A DNA stretch of 64,000 nt from Yarrowia lipolytica. Its lineage: Eukaryota > Ascomycota > Dipodascomycetes > Dipodascales. The notes under the pieces are model-generated. The model saw nothing but the letters and a program-made list of their open reading frames with translations. It ran no database searches and was not told where the DNA came from. The stretch spans positions 3,169,001 to 3,233,000 of the forward strand of contig NC_090775.1 of assembly GCF_001761485.1 (NCBI RefSeq). The letters are read 5' to 3'. Positions 29,656-40,848 of the stretch are shown here, piece after piece; position 1 is the stretch's first letter, and each line of letters begins with the position of its first letter. The position numbers and the translations under genes were made by a program.

Positions 29656-31203
29656 TTAAAGAGAGCCGGGCAACTTGGTTGTCTTTCTCTTGTATTGGTT
29701 CTTGGCAACCTCCTCAAAGCCGTTCTTAACGACAGAGGCATTGTGCAATCGAGAAACAATGTTCTGGAAGGGCACTCGGGGTCGCTTGAGCTGGGCTCCA
29801 AGGTAGGCTGCCGCAGACAACAGAGCAAGAGCTCCGGCCTGGTGAGCGGCAGCCAGAGGAGTGGGGACAAGATATATCAGAGTGGAAATACCCAGAGTGA
29901 CCTGAACCATAGCGATACCCATGATGGAGTGGCAGGCCAGGAAAGCCTTTCGGGGCAAGAAGGGCTTGAATCTGTTAGACATCAGCAGCAGAGCAAAGGA
30001 CGCGCAGAATGTCGTAGTGGCGAGCACTCGGTGGTCAAACTGGACAGTCACGGGGTTCTCGAAGATATTTCTCCACCAAAGATCAGATTTGTCATTTTTT
30101 TGGGCGAACAGAGGGTCCATGAGCTCGGTCTTGGGGGGAACAATTCCCTCTCCCATGAAGGGGAAGGTGTTGTAGATCATTCCGGCATCGAGACCCGCAA
30201 CAAAGGCTCCGGACATGGCAGTGAGGAACACAAGGCCGCAGAAGACTGTAGTGTATCGCTTGAAGGGCTTGAGGATAGGATTGTTGAGTTTGGCGAAGTC
30301 AGCAACTGCAGAAGATGGGTTGGCGATCCATCGGGATTCTCGCAGAACCTGAACACCAGTGGAGAGCATGGCCCAGTACAGAACAAACGCCGCTCCAAGA
30401 TGGGTGGCCAGTCGGTAGGGGGATACTCGAGGGTGAGAGTTATCTGTCTCCATGAACTTGTTGTCAAGACCCGACTTCACCATCCACCATCCAATGGCTC
30501 CCTGGAGACCAAGCAGGATAGAAATGACACCGAGACGGCCGGCGATATTGGGAGAGACTCGCTTTCGGGCAACAAAGTAGACGGCAGGGAGCACAAAGGT
30601 GAGACCAATGAATCGACCCCACAGACGATGGGCCCACTCCATCCAGAAAATGAACTTGAACTCGGAAAGGGTGATGTTGGAGTTGAGCAGCTTGAACTCG
30701 GGGGAGTCCTTGTATTTGTCAAACTCCTCGATCCAGTCGGCCTCGCTCATGGGAGGCAGGGATCCTGTGACAGGCTTCCACTCCGTGATGGACAGACCAG
30801 ACTCAGTCAGACGAGTCAGACCGCCGAGAACAACAATACCAAAGACAGAGACAGCGGAGGCAATGAGCCAGTATCCAGCCCACTTGGACGAGTTGACAGG
30901 CCACTTTCTGGGAGAGGCCTTGGGGTCCTCATTGGGATCGGATTCTCGAGGCTTAATCACGTGGACGTTGGATCGCTGGTACAGGGCAGCGACTGTGGAG
31001 AATTGACGGGTCTTGTCGAGTCTGGGGGCTGACGCTCGAGTTAGAGCGCCGAGAACGCCTCCACGAGACACAGAAGCGACCTTTCGACCCAGAGTGAGGG
31101 CAGGCAGAGCCGAGGTCTTGGAGGCCACCTTGGCGGCTGTGGTTTTGGCCTGCAGCACGGCGAGGTTGCCGTTGAAGTAGAACCTCGATCGGGCGAGGAG
31201 CAT
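29656..31203 (-). CDS. COX15: Heme A synthase
   Basis: Mitochondrial inner-membrane enzyme that oxidises the methyl group of heme O to make heme A for cytochrome c oxidase. An Arg/Ala-rich presequence begins MLLARSRFYFNGNLAVLQ. The core begins GYWLIASAVSVFGIVVLGGL with TRLTESGLSITEWKPV, which is highly conserved. The four heme-binding histidines appear in EWAHRLWGR, ATHLGAA, QFDHRVLA and AAHQAGALAL. The product is 515 aa, slightly longer than in baker's yeast. The start is ATG 31201-31203. A long open frame on the opposite strand is a shadow. Two UGUANAUA words follow the stop. Confidence 0.96.
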   Translation of the reverse strand: MLLARSRFYFNGNLAVLQAKTTAAKVASKTSALPALTLGRKVASVSRGGVLGALTRASAPRLDKTRQFSTVAALYQRSNVHVIKPRESDPNEDPKASPRKWPVNSSKWAGYWLIASAVSVFGIVVLGGLTRLTESGLSITEWKPVTGSLPPMSEADWIEEFDKYKDSPEFKLLNSNITLSEFKFIFWMEWAHRLWGRFIGLTFVLPAVYFVARKRVSPNIAGRLGVISILLGLQGAIGWWMVKSGLDNKFMETDNSHPRVSPYRLATHLGAAFVLYWAMLSTGVQVLRESRWIANPSSAVADFAKLNNPILKPFKRYTTVFCGLVFLTAMSGAFVAGLDAGMIYNTFPFMGEGIVPPKTELMDPLFAQKNDKSDLWWRNIFENPVTVQFDHRVLATTTFCASFALLLMSNRFKPFLPRKAFLACHSIMGIAMVQVTLGISTLIYLVPTPLAAAHQAGALALLSAAAYLGAQLKRPRVPFQNIVSRLHNASVVKNGFEEVAKNQYKRKTTKLPGSL

Positions 31204-31816
31204 TGTTGATATCAGATGTGATGTGTGCTTAGGCTTGTACTCCAAGTAGTCACGACAAATCTGACGATATTTTTATGCTGCACATACTTTGGGTTTTTGA
31301 CGGCAGCATCAAAATTAGAGTTGGGGGAAGCAAAAACCGACGTATGGTAGGGTTGGATTTGTAAGACTACGATACAAGCGTAGTACAACTTGGTGAGAGG
31401 ATTACTGTAGGACAGATTGTAGAGGAGAGGGTGAGGACAAGATTGGTCACGCGTATATTATTAGTCACAGATTTAAAACACATATTCCGCTATTTTCCGA
31501 TGGCCGTTCACACCTGCATCATCCGATTAAAAGCTTGCTCCATATAGATGTCTTTCCTACATGTCCATCATGAGCAACTCATGCCATACTACAAAGTTTA
31601 GGGGATACAACGGGATACAACGGGATACAACGTAGAAGAACGAGTTAGGGGTTGGAGGGGTGTTTCAAGGGGAGTAATTATTTCGGTCAGATCACATGAC
31701 CACATTTCTCTCCTCGTTACACAATAAAATGGTGTCTGATGCCTCCTTTACTCGTACTAGCTGACACACACCACCCTCCGTACAACATCAATGGGAATAT
31801 ATATTCATCTAATGTT
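31204..31816. other. Intergenic between COX15 and QCR6
   Basis: 613 bp; promoter side of COX15 and 3' side of QCR6. It includes a short tandem repeat (31601-31632). No gene is supported. Confidence 0.5.
31601..31632. repeat. Tandem repeat, three copies of GGGATACAAC
   Basis: Three perfect head-to-tail copies of a 10-bp unit in the upstream region of COX15. Confidence 0.85.
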
Positions 31817-32709
31817 TTATTTCAGGACTCGGAAGAGCTTGTCAGCGGTGTTGTCATTAATGCAATGCTGGAGGTGGAAAAACTCCTCGACACAGTCCTC
31901 CTTGTACTCGGCGTGGTCGTAGTCCTCAGCCTCCTGTGCCTTGGTGACTCGCTCAACACACTCGTCAAAGTGGTGCTTGAAATCGTGGCAGGGACCCTCA
32001 GCGGCGGCTATGTTAGTATGTGGTGTGGTGGTGCGTCGGTATACACTTAGTGATAGTTGAAACTGGAGTTGAGATATCAAGTATAGTAACCTGGCACAAC
32101 ATCACAGCATATTGGGAGAGGCATGATGGACCATACTGAATCGAATCAGGTAGAGGTTGAAGACGAGTTGGACCAGCAGATCAAAGAGCACCTCGTAATG
32201 CTCTGGTACCCTCTCCTGTGTCAACGCGAAACAGGGATCCGCGTCTCAAGGGATGAGGCATCTCTGACCACCTCAAACACAACGTACCTGTCCAATCAAC
32301 GTCCAGTCCTCTCCGTACCTGTTCAATCCTGTTGTATCCGTCCTGTAGGTGTCATCACACACTCTCTGTCGTGCTTTCTGTCGTGTTCTCAGCTGTTGTA
32401 TCCGGCTCCCTACTTGTTGCTTCAACTCCATATCCTCCATATCCTCCATATCCTCCATATTCACACTCAATCAATCTTCTACTCACCTTCGTGAAGAGCA
32501 ATGGCGGGATCGGGGACCTCATCATCATCATCATCGTCATCATCGTCCTCATCGTCCTCCTCATCATCGTCCTCCTTCTCTTCGGACTCGTCATCATCGG
32601 ACTCAACCTCGACGGGCTCGTCCTGCTCCTTCTCCTCCTCGGAAGCGAAGGCGACGGTGGGGAGGAGCGACTCGGCAACCTCGCTAGCAAGTGTCAGGAA
32701 ATAAGACAT
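31817..32709 (-). CDS. QCR6: Acidic hinge protein of the cytochrome bc1 complex (one long intron)
   Basis: Complex III subunit that sits next to cytochrome c1 in the intermembrane space and helps dock cytochrome c. Exon 1 (32487-32709) encodes the N-terminus and a very acidic run (EEKEDDDEEDDEDDDDDDDD). Exon 2 (31817-32007) encodes the cysteine hairpin: CHDFKHHFDECVERV, then EDCVEEFFHLQHCIND. Splicing GAA-G to CC-GCC keeps frame and gives a 137-aa protein. The intron is 479 nt, long for this window, begins GTGAGT and ends ACTAACATAG, and contains a 9-bp minisatellite. COX15 lies downstream on the same strand. Confidence 0.93.
32427..32461. repeat. 9-bp minisatellite inside the QCR6 intron
   Basis: About four copies of TCCATATCC in tandem, close to the 5' splice site of the QCR6 intron. 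Confidence 0.85.
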
Positions 32710-34546
32710 TGTTGTGTTGGTATGGGTTGTGTGGTTGTGACAATAGTAATGTGATACGATTTCACTGCTGGGTGTGGTACGCTTCGAAAATTAAACGCAC
32801 ACAAATCTACACTTAGAGACAGCTGATTGGCTGCTGCCGGCGAACACCCCAAAGTTTATTTACCGCCAACAACCACTCGTTCCACTGTGAGAGCACTTTA
32901 CAGGTGGTTCCATATCCTCTATCGAAATCCCTCCTACCAATAATATTCTCTGGATCATTTTTCTGGGCACGTGACTTTATTTCTCCAATTTCCGTGCACC
33001 ATCACCGAGTTGAAGAGGTTGGAGTGTTTTTAACTTGTTTCGTTTCCCGTTGGTTGAATTCTCCGTCCTCCCAATTGCCTCGACCTGGAATTGTCGCGCT
33101 TCTGTATGGCTGGTCCACAGGTTATGAGTGTAATGGAAATGGAGTGATGGTTGTTTATGACTTGAGTCCGAAAACGGTGGGTTTTGATTCCTCTCACTTT
33201 TGCTACCCATTTTCAGTCTGTTTGAGGCAATTGCTCCAATGGCCTGATCACCACACACGAGTGGGGCATAAGTTGGGGCATCTGGAGCATGAAGTTGGGT
33301 TAGGAGACAATGCTACTTGTAAGAGGCGAGCTGACAACAGAGTGACTTTCAGCTTCTTCATTTGACTACTTTCTAACCCAACTGGTTCAGAGGGATAGGA
33401 ATATCTTGTGGGAATATTTTTAAACGGGTGGATTGTGACCTTGGTGCCAGTGTCGTGAACTGAGAGCGGTACGACCTCTCAGGCAGTGACTTCACTTACA
33501 GCAGCAGAACCAGATCGTAGAAAACTAATACTAAGCGAACATTTAAGATGAGGCCGACTATTAAAAACACAGTGAGTACGTACGTACAGTATGTATTAGC
33601 TACAGGCAAATACTACTTGCGACGAACAAGACCAATAGTAGATGCTTCTCCTCTACTCATAGCAGATCGAGGACAGTGACGCGGTCGCAGGAGAGTTGTG
33701 ATTATTGGTAGGTGTAGCGCACAGTAGCTACTTGTACTACAATATGTACTCCTCGTACAAGTATGTACTGCAGCCGATAAGAGATCATACTGTAGTTACG
33801 AATGTTGACTAGATTTCTGTTGGTTAACGTCACAAGTTTATACTCAGCACCTACAATTTGCTGCAGGAACTCCTCCAGATAAAACATCAATGTGATCTTT
33901 TCACCTATAGAAGAACGAGTACAAGAACTCGTACGTCCTACACTATATATACACATAAAGATTGCTCGATCTCTCATAAAATATAAGGACTATCTGTTGA
34001 TAGTAGTGCTACACCTACATAATTTCACTGAGATTTCACGGGTGCATTGCTGTGTAGCTGGACGGGAGCATCCAGTTCAGACAACTTACTGTAATGCACA
34101 ATCTCTTTTTGATTCGAATGATTCTATAATATCCATCTCTCATGCTACACCAGTTCTCAATATGTACCGGTACTCTTGAGCACCTGTGTCAGAAGACGAC
34201 CCACCTGTCATAACAGCACTGCTCTGGACAGCCGCGCAGAGATACGAGCGCTCCTCAAGCATGGTTGGAATCAAACGAACAAGAGCGACACAGCAGTGTA
34301 TTTTGACTTGAAATCATCTACTGTAGTGCGTCGTTTAGTACGAGAGTACTCGTATTTTAAGTCGTTGTGGTAAACGTGATGCTGTTCATGATTAAAATGT
34401 GATCATAACAACTTCACATATCTGCATCACTACTATCACCCACCACTACAATACACTATCTCAGCTAATAATTTATTGCCTCTGGGGCTGTCGAACAAAT
34501 GCTCAATACTTTTATTTTTACGGAATCATCAGGTCTAAGACTACAC
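32710..34546. other. Intergenic between QCR6 and RPL8
   Basis: 1.8 kb. Open frames here (for example 32904-33365) have no family features or codon bias. The second half is rich in GTAC, TACTTGTA and TACAGTA words, including GTACGTACGTACAGTATGTA-type runs near 33580. No RNA gene is recognised. Confidence 0.5.
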
Positions 34547-35574
34547 TTAGATCTTGATGACGGCATCGAGAGCCTTCTGCTTCTTCTCGAGCTTGTCGAG
34601 AGCCTTTCGGCCGAGAATACCTCCGCCCCACTTTCGTCGAGACTCGTCGTACTTCTCGTTGAAGTTAGCCTCGATGGTGGAGACGAGGGTGGCAAGAGTA
34701 GCCTGGTCCTCGGACTTGACTTCGGTGACGGCAACGACGGCAGCGGTCTTCTTGTGGACAAGAGTACCGAGTCGGGCCTTACCCTTGACAATAGCGTAAG
34801 GGACACCCATCTTTCGGCAGAGGGCAGGGAGGAAGACAACGAGCTCGATGGGGTCGACATCGTTGGCAATGAGGACGAGGTTGGCCTTCTTGTTCTCAAC
34901 CAGAGAGACAACATGGTTGAGACCGTACTTCACAACGTAGGGCTTCTCGGAGACGTCCTTCTTGTCCTTGCCGGCGGCGATAGCCTCGGCCTCCTTGGTG
35001 AGTCGCTCCTTCTTCTCCTCCTTAGTCTCGGGTCGGTACTTGTTGAGGAGCTTGAAGGTCTGGGCAGCGGTGTTCTTGTCCAGGGTGTTGGAGAACTGAG
35101 CGAGAGAAGGAGGAACCTTGAGTCGCATGCTCAGAATCTTCTTCTGTCGCTGGAGTCGAACGTACTCGGGCCACTTGACGAATCGGGAGAGGTTTCGCTT
35201 AGGCTGGATGGACTGACCAATGCCGTAAGACTTGGCCTTCTTCTCAAAGAGAGGGTTCTTAGCATCCTCGGTCTTGGAGACCTTGGCAGCAGAGGGGGCG
35301 GGAGCAACCTTCTTTCCTTTAGCGGCGGGCTGTGTCATTGAGTGGTTAGGATTTAGTTCTTAAAAAATTTGCGAACTGCTCACATATAACACTCTACAGT
35401 CTCATAAGAGACTCAGCCTGGTCCCCTAGGGGAGCATCAGTAACGTCACTTCGGTAATGGAGTAACATTGTAATCCTCCTCTAGCAGACAGAGCTGCAGA
35501 GATATCTGCTCACATTCTTTTCATCATCATCGGAGCCAGAGCTGTTCACAGCTCTTCTCTTTGGTCCTTACCAT
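34547..35574 (-). CDS. RPL8: 60S ribosomal protein eL8 (L7a), intron right after the ATG
   Basis: Cytosolic large-subunit ribosomal protein of the L7Ae fold. Conserved stretches include [39 protein letters not shown] and [20 protein letters not shown]. Two starts are possible. Reading straight through gives [10 protein letters not shown]. Splicing an ATG at 35572-35574, followed at once by GTAAGG, to an acceptor ACACAG at 35330 gives [13 protein letters not shown], which matches yeast [11 protein letters not shown] better. I prefer the spliced form (261 aa, 242-nt intron), although its branch point CTAAC is farther from the AG than in other introns here. Telomere-like TAGGGTTA and AACCCTAA words lie 90-140 bp upstream. 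Confidence 0.93.
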
Positions 35575-37586
35575 TTTTGTGTCGGGTGTTGGTAGAGATA
35601 AGTTTCACCAAAAACTTCTTTTCACTTGGGAGGAGGAGGGATGAGTGGTGTCCCAATTAGGCTAGGGTTAGCCCTAAGTCGAGAGTACGTGAATTGCAAA
35701 ACAGGAAACCCTAACCTGCCGGGAGGGTGCATCGATCGGTGCTGGTGGGTGACCAAACAAGTCTTAGAATGTCAATACTGGGCTAGGGGCCTTGCAATAG
35801 GTCACACCACCTCCAGAAGTCTTCTGGACCGCTTGCTTGGATTATGTCTGGAGGCTGTTTTGGCTTGCATCAGGGTACCGTACGTATCTTACAAGTGTGT
35901 GGTGTCGTGCAGTGATACACATCTACATACAAGAGCGTCTTCAGTTAAGACAGTTGGGTGGATGTGTATGCTGTTTTTACAGCAATCTACAGTAAAGAAC
36001 CACACAAATAAAATGTCACAGGTATACAGTTTCATTTGTGATTGTTTTTTTAAAAAATAAGAAAAATAAGAAAAATCACAGGGGCATGAAACTATATACA
36101 TGTACGTACCTACATACTGTATTCAAGAGGTGGGAATCCCATACTGAGCCCACGTTGTGAGGGCGGGACACGCTCAAGCAAATGTCGCTGGGTTACTGAA
36201 TACCAGATGCGACAGTGCGTGTACAAGTATCGTAATTGTACCGGTAGGTGAAGTGTCTGTATCGGTATGTACCTGAAGGCTACTGTTGAAAATGGAATTC
36301 AGCACTGAGTACCGTTATTTTCCTGTAGTATTTACAGTAAGAGCATACTTACACACCCTACGATATCATTACTGAAGACACAGCATTTACAGAAGAGCGC
36401 CAGCAGGAGAAGTGATGCCGCAACCCCCTAAATCAGCCTCATTGGAACCACAAGTACAACCACTGAACACAAGCATATACAAGCACAAATATGAAGACAT
36501 TTTTTAGATTGTAATTATGTGGCCAATTTCATCCTCCGCGATTCAAGCCGACTTCTTCCACACTGACCCCAGTTGGTTTTGCATCTTGTCCACTCAAGAG
36601 TAAAAACTTGTATGAGGATGCATACTACGATACGTACAAGTAGTACGATAGCTGTGATGTCTGCAAGAGGGCTGTAATTTCTCGAGTACGAGAGACTAGT
36701 GCCCAGCCGTTAGACTCGCCGTGAAACGATGATACACTCCATCCACTCAACACACTCCATGCTTCCAGCCACCGTACGGTTTCATTTATAGGCTCAGTAT
36801 GTCCACTGTTTCAACTCGCGAATGTGATACTTGTGCTTGTATAATAATGCACCATGTACGATACGAGCTCTACTCAACAGTCTGTCGGGAGATTACATCC
36901 TTGTACTCATACATGCCACGAGAGTTTCTCGTCTAATGACCTCTAAAGTGGGAGAAAGGATCGGAATATGTCCATCCTCAGCTCTTCACCCATCGTATCC
37001 CTGGAGCAATAGGGTTCTCGGACTAAGTGAGCTCGAATGACGTGAGTCTTCCGAATGTATGGTGTACAGGTAGTGCGCGCGTGTTGGGGCAGCCAGGGTT
37101 AGGTGCAGTCTGTACCAGCTGACTTTGTACTTTGAGAGCAAGAACACAGGAGAATGGGGTCGCGGCCAGGTAAATGTGCCGGTTTGAGGGCGGAATCGGT
37201 TTCCCCCAGGCGTGCAATCCCAATTGAACATATCCCGGTCTTCTTAGCCCCATCACAAGCCCCTCATTTCTCATTTTTGCGTTTGTGTCACACATGCGCC
37301 GACTTGGGGCATTACTATACTTTGGGCCAAGTCTAAAACCAGACACTCTACGTATTCCACTACACATCACACTCCGACGCAGAATCCCCCAAGCGCTGAT
37401 AACCTCCGTTTTCGCCGCCGTTTTTTCGCCTCCAAACCATCCCCCCCACGTCCGCCACACGCCCGTCCCCGACATTTGTTGTCTGTTAACTACTTCCCGC
37501 CACCCCCAAGTTACACAGAAACACCCCACCACACCCCCCGTGTAACTTTCGCCACGCGTTACTAAAACATCACCTGCACCTACAAG
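35575..37586. promoter_or_regulatory. 2-kb divergent intergenic region of RPL8 and the RRM gene
   Basis: Beyond the RPL8-proximal motifs I see no gene. Open frames at 35626-36060 and 37023-37532 lack bias and domains. GTAC-rich words recur throughout. The last 200 bp before the RRM gene is C-rich on the plus strand, as often seen upstream of highly expressed genes here. Confidence 0.5.
35663..35716 (-). promoter_or_regulatory. Cluster of TTAGGG-like (Tbf1-type) motifs upstream of RPL8
   Basis: TAGGGTTAGCCCTAA at 35663-35677 forms an inverted pair, and AACCCTAACC lies at 35707-35716. They match the ARCCCTAA core recognised by Tbf1 in other yeasts. Confidence 0.6.
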
Positions 37587-38815
37587 ATGACCGTCAACGA
37601 GAACGACAACGTGCCCGTCCAGTCCAACACCCCCATTGAGGGCACTGATGGACTGCGGCTTTTCTTCGGCAACCTCGATTTCCGAGTCTCTGCCCCTGAG
37701 CTCAAGGAGTATCTTGCTGCTTACAATGTGTGAGTAAACTTAATCGCGCGTCGTGCGGCGATATCAGATGGGGACAAATGGAGTACAGCTGGAGGGCTCG
37801 AAGCTGCCGTCCGTCACGCTTCTGGGATGTCCAATACTGGCCGATGGCTTGGTCCCCCATTTTTCTGCGATTTTTTGTCTCCCCCCCATTGCCCCCCACA
37901 TTTGCCACTACTAACCACAGACAACAGGTGACCATCCCCAAGCGACGAGTCAGAGCCAAGACCACCAACAAGCCCTACAAGAAGGGCATGGGCTACGGTT
38001 TTGCTCAATTCACCTCCACCGAGGACGCGAGCAAGGCTCTTGCCGAGCTCACAGACGCTACCTGGAACGACCGAAAGCTCACCGTTAGTTTCGCCAAACC
38101 CAACCAGATTAAGAACGACGGCGAGGATGGTGAGGAGGAGGCCTCTGCCGCTGATGGTGAGACCGCTGCCCCTCCCAAGAAGAGCAAGCGAAACCGAAGA
38201 TCAAAGAAGGAGAACTCTGCCGAATCTGGCGATGCCACTTCCAACGGAACTTCGGCTGCCGGCACTGAGGCTTCCGAGACCAAGGAAAGCAAGCCCCGGG
38301 GCCGACGACCTCCTCTTCCTCTTAACGAAGAGTCTCCCACTACTGATACCGTCTTCGTTGCTGGTATCCCCCGAACGGCTACTGTTGCTGACATCAAGGA
38401 GTTCTTTGCTGCCGAGGAGCCCGTGTCTGTGAAAATCAGCCAGCAGAATGTCTTCAACCGAAAGGATAAGACCCGAGAGCGAGTCAACCGAGGTTTTGCT
38501 CTAGTCAAGTTTGCCGACGAAGCAACACGAGATGCCGTCATCAAGAAGTACCACGAGCAAGAGTGGGATGGCCGAGTGATCCACTTGCGAGTCGCCCTTG
38601 ATGTTCTCCAGACTGAGGGTGAGACCGACACCAACCAGGAGCCCAAGGAAGACCCCAAGGAAGACCCCAAGGAGGAGCCCAAGGAGGAGCCCAAGGAGGA
38701 GCCCAAGGAGGAGCCCAAGGAGGAGCCCAAGGAGGAGGTCAAGGAGGAGCCTAAGGAGGATGCTGGAACCGAGGCTCCCACCACCACCGAGGACTCGACC
38801 CCCAAGGATGAGTAA
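37587..38815 (+). CDS. Two-RRM RNA-binding protein with PKEE repeat tail (one intron)
   Basis: Exon 1 is 37587-37729 and exon 2 is 37921-38815, with an intron GTGAGT...CTAACCACAG of 191 nt. The 345-aa product has RRM1 at about residues 25-105 (RNP2 LFFGNL, RNP1-like MGYGFAQF; the intron splits this domain), an acidic and basic linker (KKSKRNRRSKKE), RRM2 at about 190-272 (TVFVAGI; NRGFALVKF), and a tail of EEPK repeats encoded by a 12-bp tandem array. Codon bias is strong, so it is abundant. It resembles Sbp1 or fission yeast Rnp24 in layout, but the orthologue is uncertain. A role in mRNA binding is inferred from the RRMs only. Confidence 0.86.
38640..38760 (+). repeat. 12-bp coding tandem array (EPKE repeats)
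   Basis: About nine head-to-tail units of GAGCCCAAGGAG with single-base variants (GAC for GAG, GTC for CCC) at the 3' end of the RRM gene. The frame is kept through all copies. Confidence 0.9.
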
Positions 38816-40083
38816 GCATCTGCATAAATTTACTAATGGTTGGAGTACTAATTGCTAACGTCGCTGATGGTTAGAATAGTTTAAATAGGAATAATCAGGT
38901 TAAAAGGTACATTACAAGTATGCGAAAGAATGAGTTCAGTACGCACAAGTACATACAATACAAGTATAATGTACAGAAGATGTGCCATTACCGTCTGTAC
39001 AGATGGTATCGGTAACCACATGTTGGATGCGACTGCAGGGATAGCGTGCCAGTTGCATTTGCATGTTAGTGGTTGTAGACGGTACGCAATAGGTCATGTG
39101 GATGGGCTGAGCTCTTGTTGGGCGAACTGATCCTTGGTTTGTGACCAGTGCCCGTGAAGGCTGATATGTTAAGATTGCGTTGGATCGGGCTGTTTGAAGA
39201 TGGATTAATCGAGTATTCAATAAATGTCTGAACATCCTAAATGTACATATATTGGTACTGGTACGGTACTTGTACGGTGTACTGTAGGTACTGTACTTTA
39301 CACAGTACGTATACCCGATCTCTCAACGCCTTATCCATGAGCCTAATGACCATGCCTTGCTCACAATATAACTGCAGTCACGGTCGCTAAACCACAATGA
39401 TCTAAGAGTGTCAAACAAGAGCACACAGGGTAGGTACAAGTTGTGCTTCGCAAGGTCATTTGTTTTTAGACCGTATACGTATGTACTGTATCGGTAAGTA
39501 CTCGTGCTCTTAGACCTCAATGTGTTCACACGTCTGTTTGGATCACACCACTCTGTGAGTTGACCACGGATGACGGCCATATACCGATATAAAAGGTAGT
39601 GGTAAAAGATATATTAATGGACCCATAACTCCTCATTGATTCAAAAGATGTCACAACATCTCATAAACAAATAGGTCTGAACTTGCTCACCATCTCACAG
39701 CTTTCAGTGTAACGACTCCTCAACCCACTGATATAGTACGAGTAGTTGTACGGGGCTACAAGACCTCCGCCAAGATAAATAACTAATTATATCTTCCGTG
39801 TAGGATTCGCATGCTTCTATCAGTGTATCTATGTTTTTGGCTGTGGTACTCATATCATCCGTCACCATCCTCACTACCGATAAATTAGGGTTTGCACTCT
39901 ATTCGACCCATCCCCCACCTCTGTTAGCTCTCTTCCAAACTTTATGTTTATCACATGACTTACTACTTTTGTGACTGCTTTTCATCCCAATTGGGAACTC
40001 CCAACTCACTCCCGGCGTCTCGGTTTAGGTATCAAGAATTTGTCAAGTCTTCTTCCCCCCGACTGTATAACCGATAATCAACA
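38816..40083. other. Intergenic between the RRM gene and RPL2
   Basis: 1.27 kb. GTAC- and TACTTGTA-type words are dense at 39240-39310. A TTAGGGTTT lies 190 bp before RPL2. No gene is supported. Confidence 0.5.
39885..39893 (+). promoter_or_regulatory. TTAGGGTTT (Tbf1-type) motif upstream of RPL2
   Basis: It lies 190 bp before the RPL2 ATG and is shared in core with motifs at RPL8, RPS8 and IMG1. Confidence 0.5.
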
Positions 40084-40848
40084 ATGGGTCGTGTCATTCG
40101 AAACCAAAGAAAGGGTGCTGGTTCTATCTTCACCGCCCACACCCGGCTCCGAAAGGGCGCTGCCAAGCTCCGAGATCTCGACTACGCCGAGCGACACGGA
40201 TACATCCGAGGTGTTGTCAAGGAGATCATCCATGACCCCGGTCGTGGTGCTCCCCTCGCCAAGGTCGTCTTCCGAGACCCCTACAAGTACAAGCAGCGAG
40301 TTGAGACCTTCATTGCTAACGAGGGTGTCTACACTGGCCAGTTCATCTACGCCGGTAAGAAGGCTACTCTGAACGTCGGAAACGTTCTGCCCCTGGGCTC
40401 TGTCCCCGAGGGTACCATCCTCTCCAACGTCGAGGAGCACGCCGGTGACCGAGGTGCCATTGGCCGAACTTCCGGTAACTACGTCATTGTCATCGGCCAC
40501 AACCCCGATGAGGGCAAGACCCGAATCAAGCTTCCTTCCGGATCTAAGAAGATTGTCCCCTCTACCGCTCGAGGTGTCATCGGTGTTGTTGCCGGTGGTG
40601 GACGAATCGACAAGCCCCTGCTCAAGGCCGGCCGAGCCTTCCACAAGTACAAGGTCAAGCGAAACTCTTGGCCCAAGACTCGAGGTGTGGCTATGAACCC
40701 CGTCGACCATCCCCATGGTGGTGGTAACCACCAGCATATTGGTAAGGCCTCTACCATCTCCCGAGAGGCTGTTTCTGGTCAGAAGGCTGGTCTCATTGCT
40801 GCCCGACGAACCGGTCTGCTCCGAGGTACCCAGAAGATCAAGGAGTAA
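40084..40848 (+). CDS. RPL2: 60S ribosomal protein uL2
   Basis: Core protein of the large subunit next to the peptidyl transferase centre. The N-terminus [16 protein letters not shown] and the C-terminal signature [20 protein letters not shown] are nearly invariant in the family. It is 254 aa, the same as in baker's yeast. Codons are almost entirely the preferred set. No intron is needed. After the stop comes AAAATGTATTATTGCA, also found after RPS8. Confidence 0.98.
   Translation: MGRVIRNQRKGAGSIFTAHTRLRKGAAKLRDLDYAERHGYIRGVVKEIIHDPGRGAPLAKVVFRDPYKYKQRVETFIANEGVYTGQFIYAGKKATLNVGNVLPLGSVPEGTILSNVEEHAGDRGAIGRTSGNYVIVIGHNPDEGKTRIKLPSGSKKIVPSTARGVIGVVAGGGRIDKPLLKAGRAFHKYKVKRNSWPKTRGVAMNPVDHPHGGGNHQHIGKASTISREAVSGQKAGLIAARRTGLLRGTQKIKE

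Noticed and set aside
29695-31032. Open frame of 445 codons opposite COX15
   Set aside because: Mirror of the COX15 reading frame; no family features.
32904-33365. Open frame of 153 codons between QCR6 and RPL8
   Set aside because: No codon bias or domain; composition resembles intergenic DNA.
36000-37532. Open frames in the RPL8 to RRM intergenic region, including 170 codons on the minus strand
   Set aside because: No bias or homology pattern; GTAC-rich DNA typical of spacers here.
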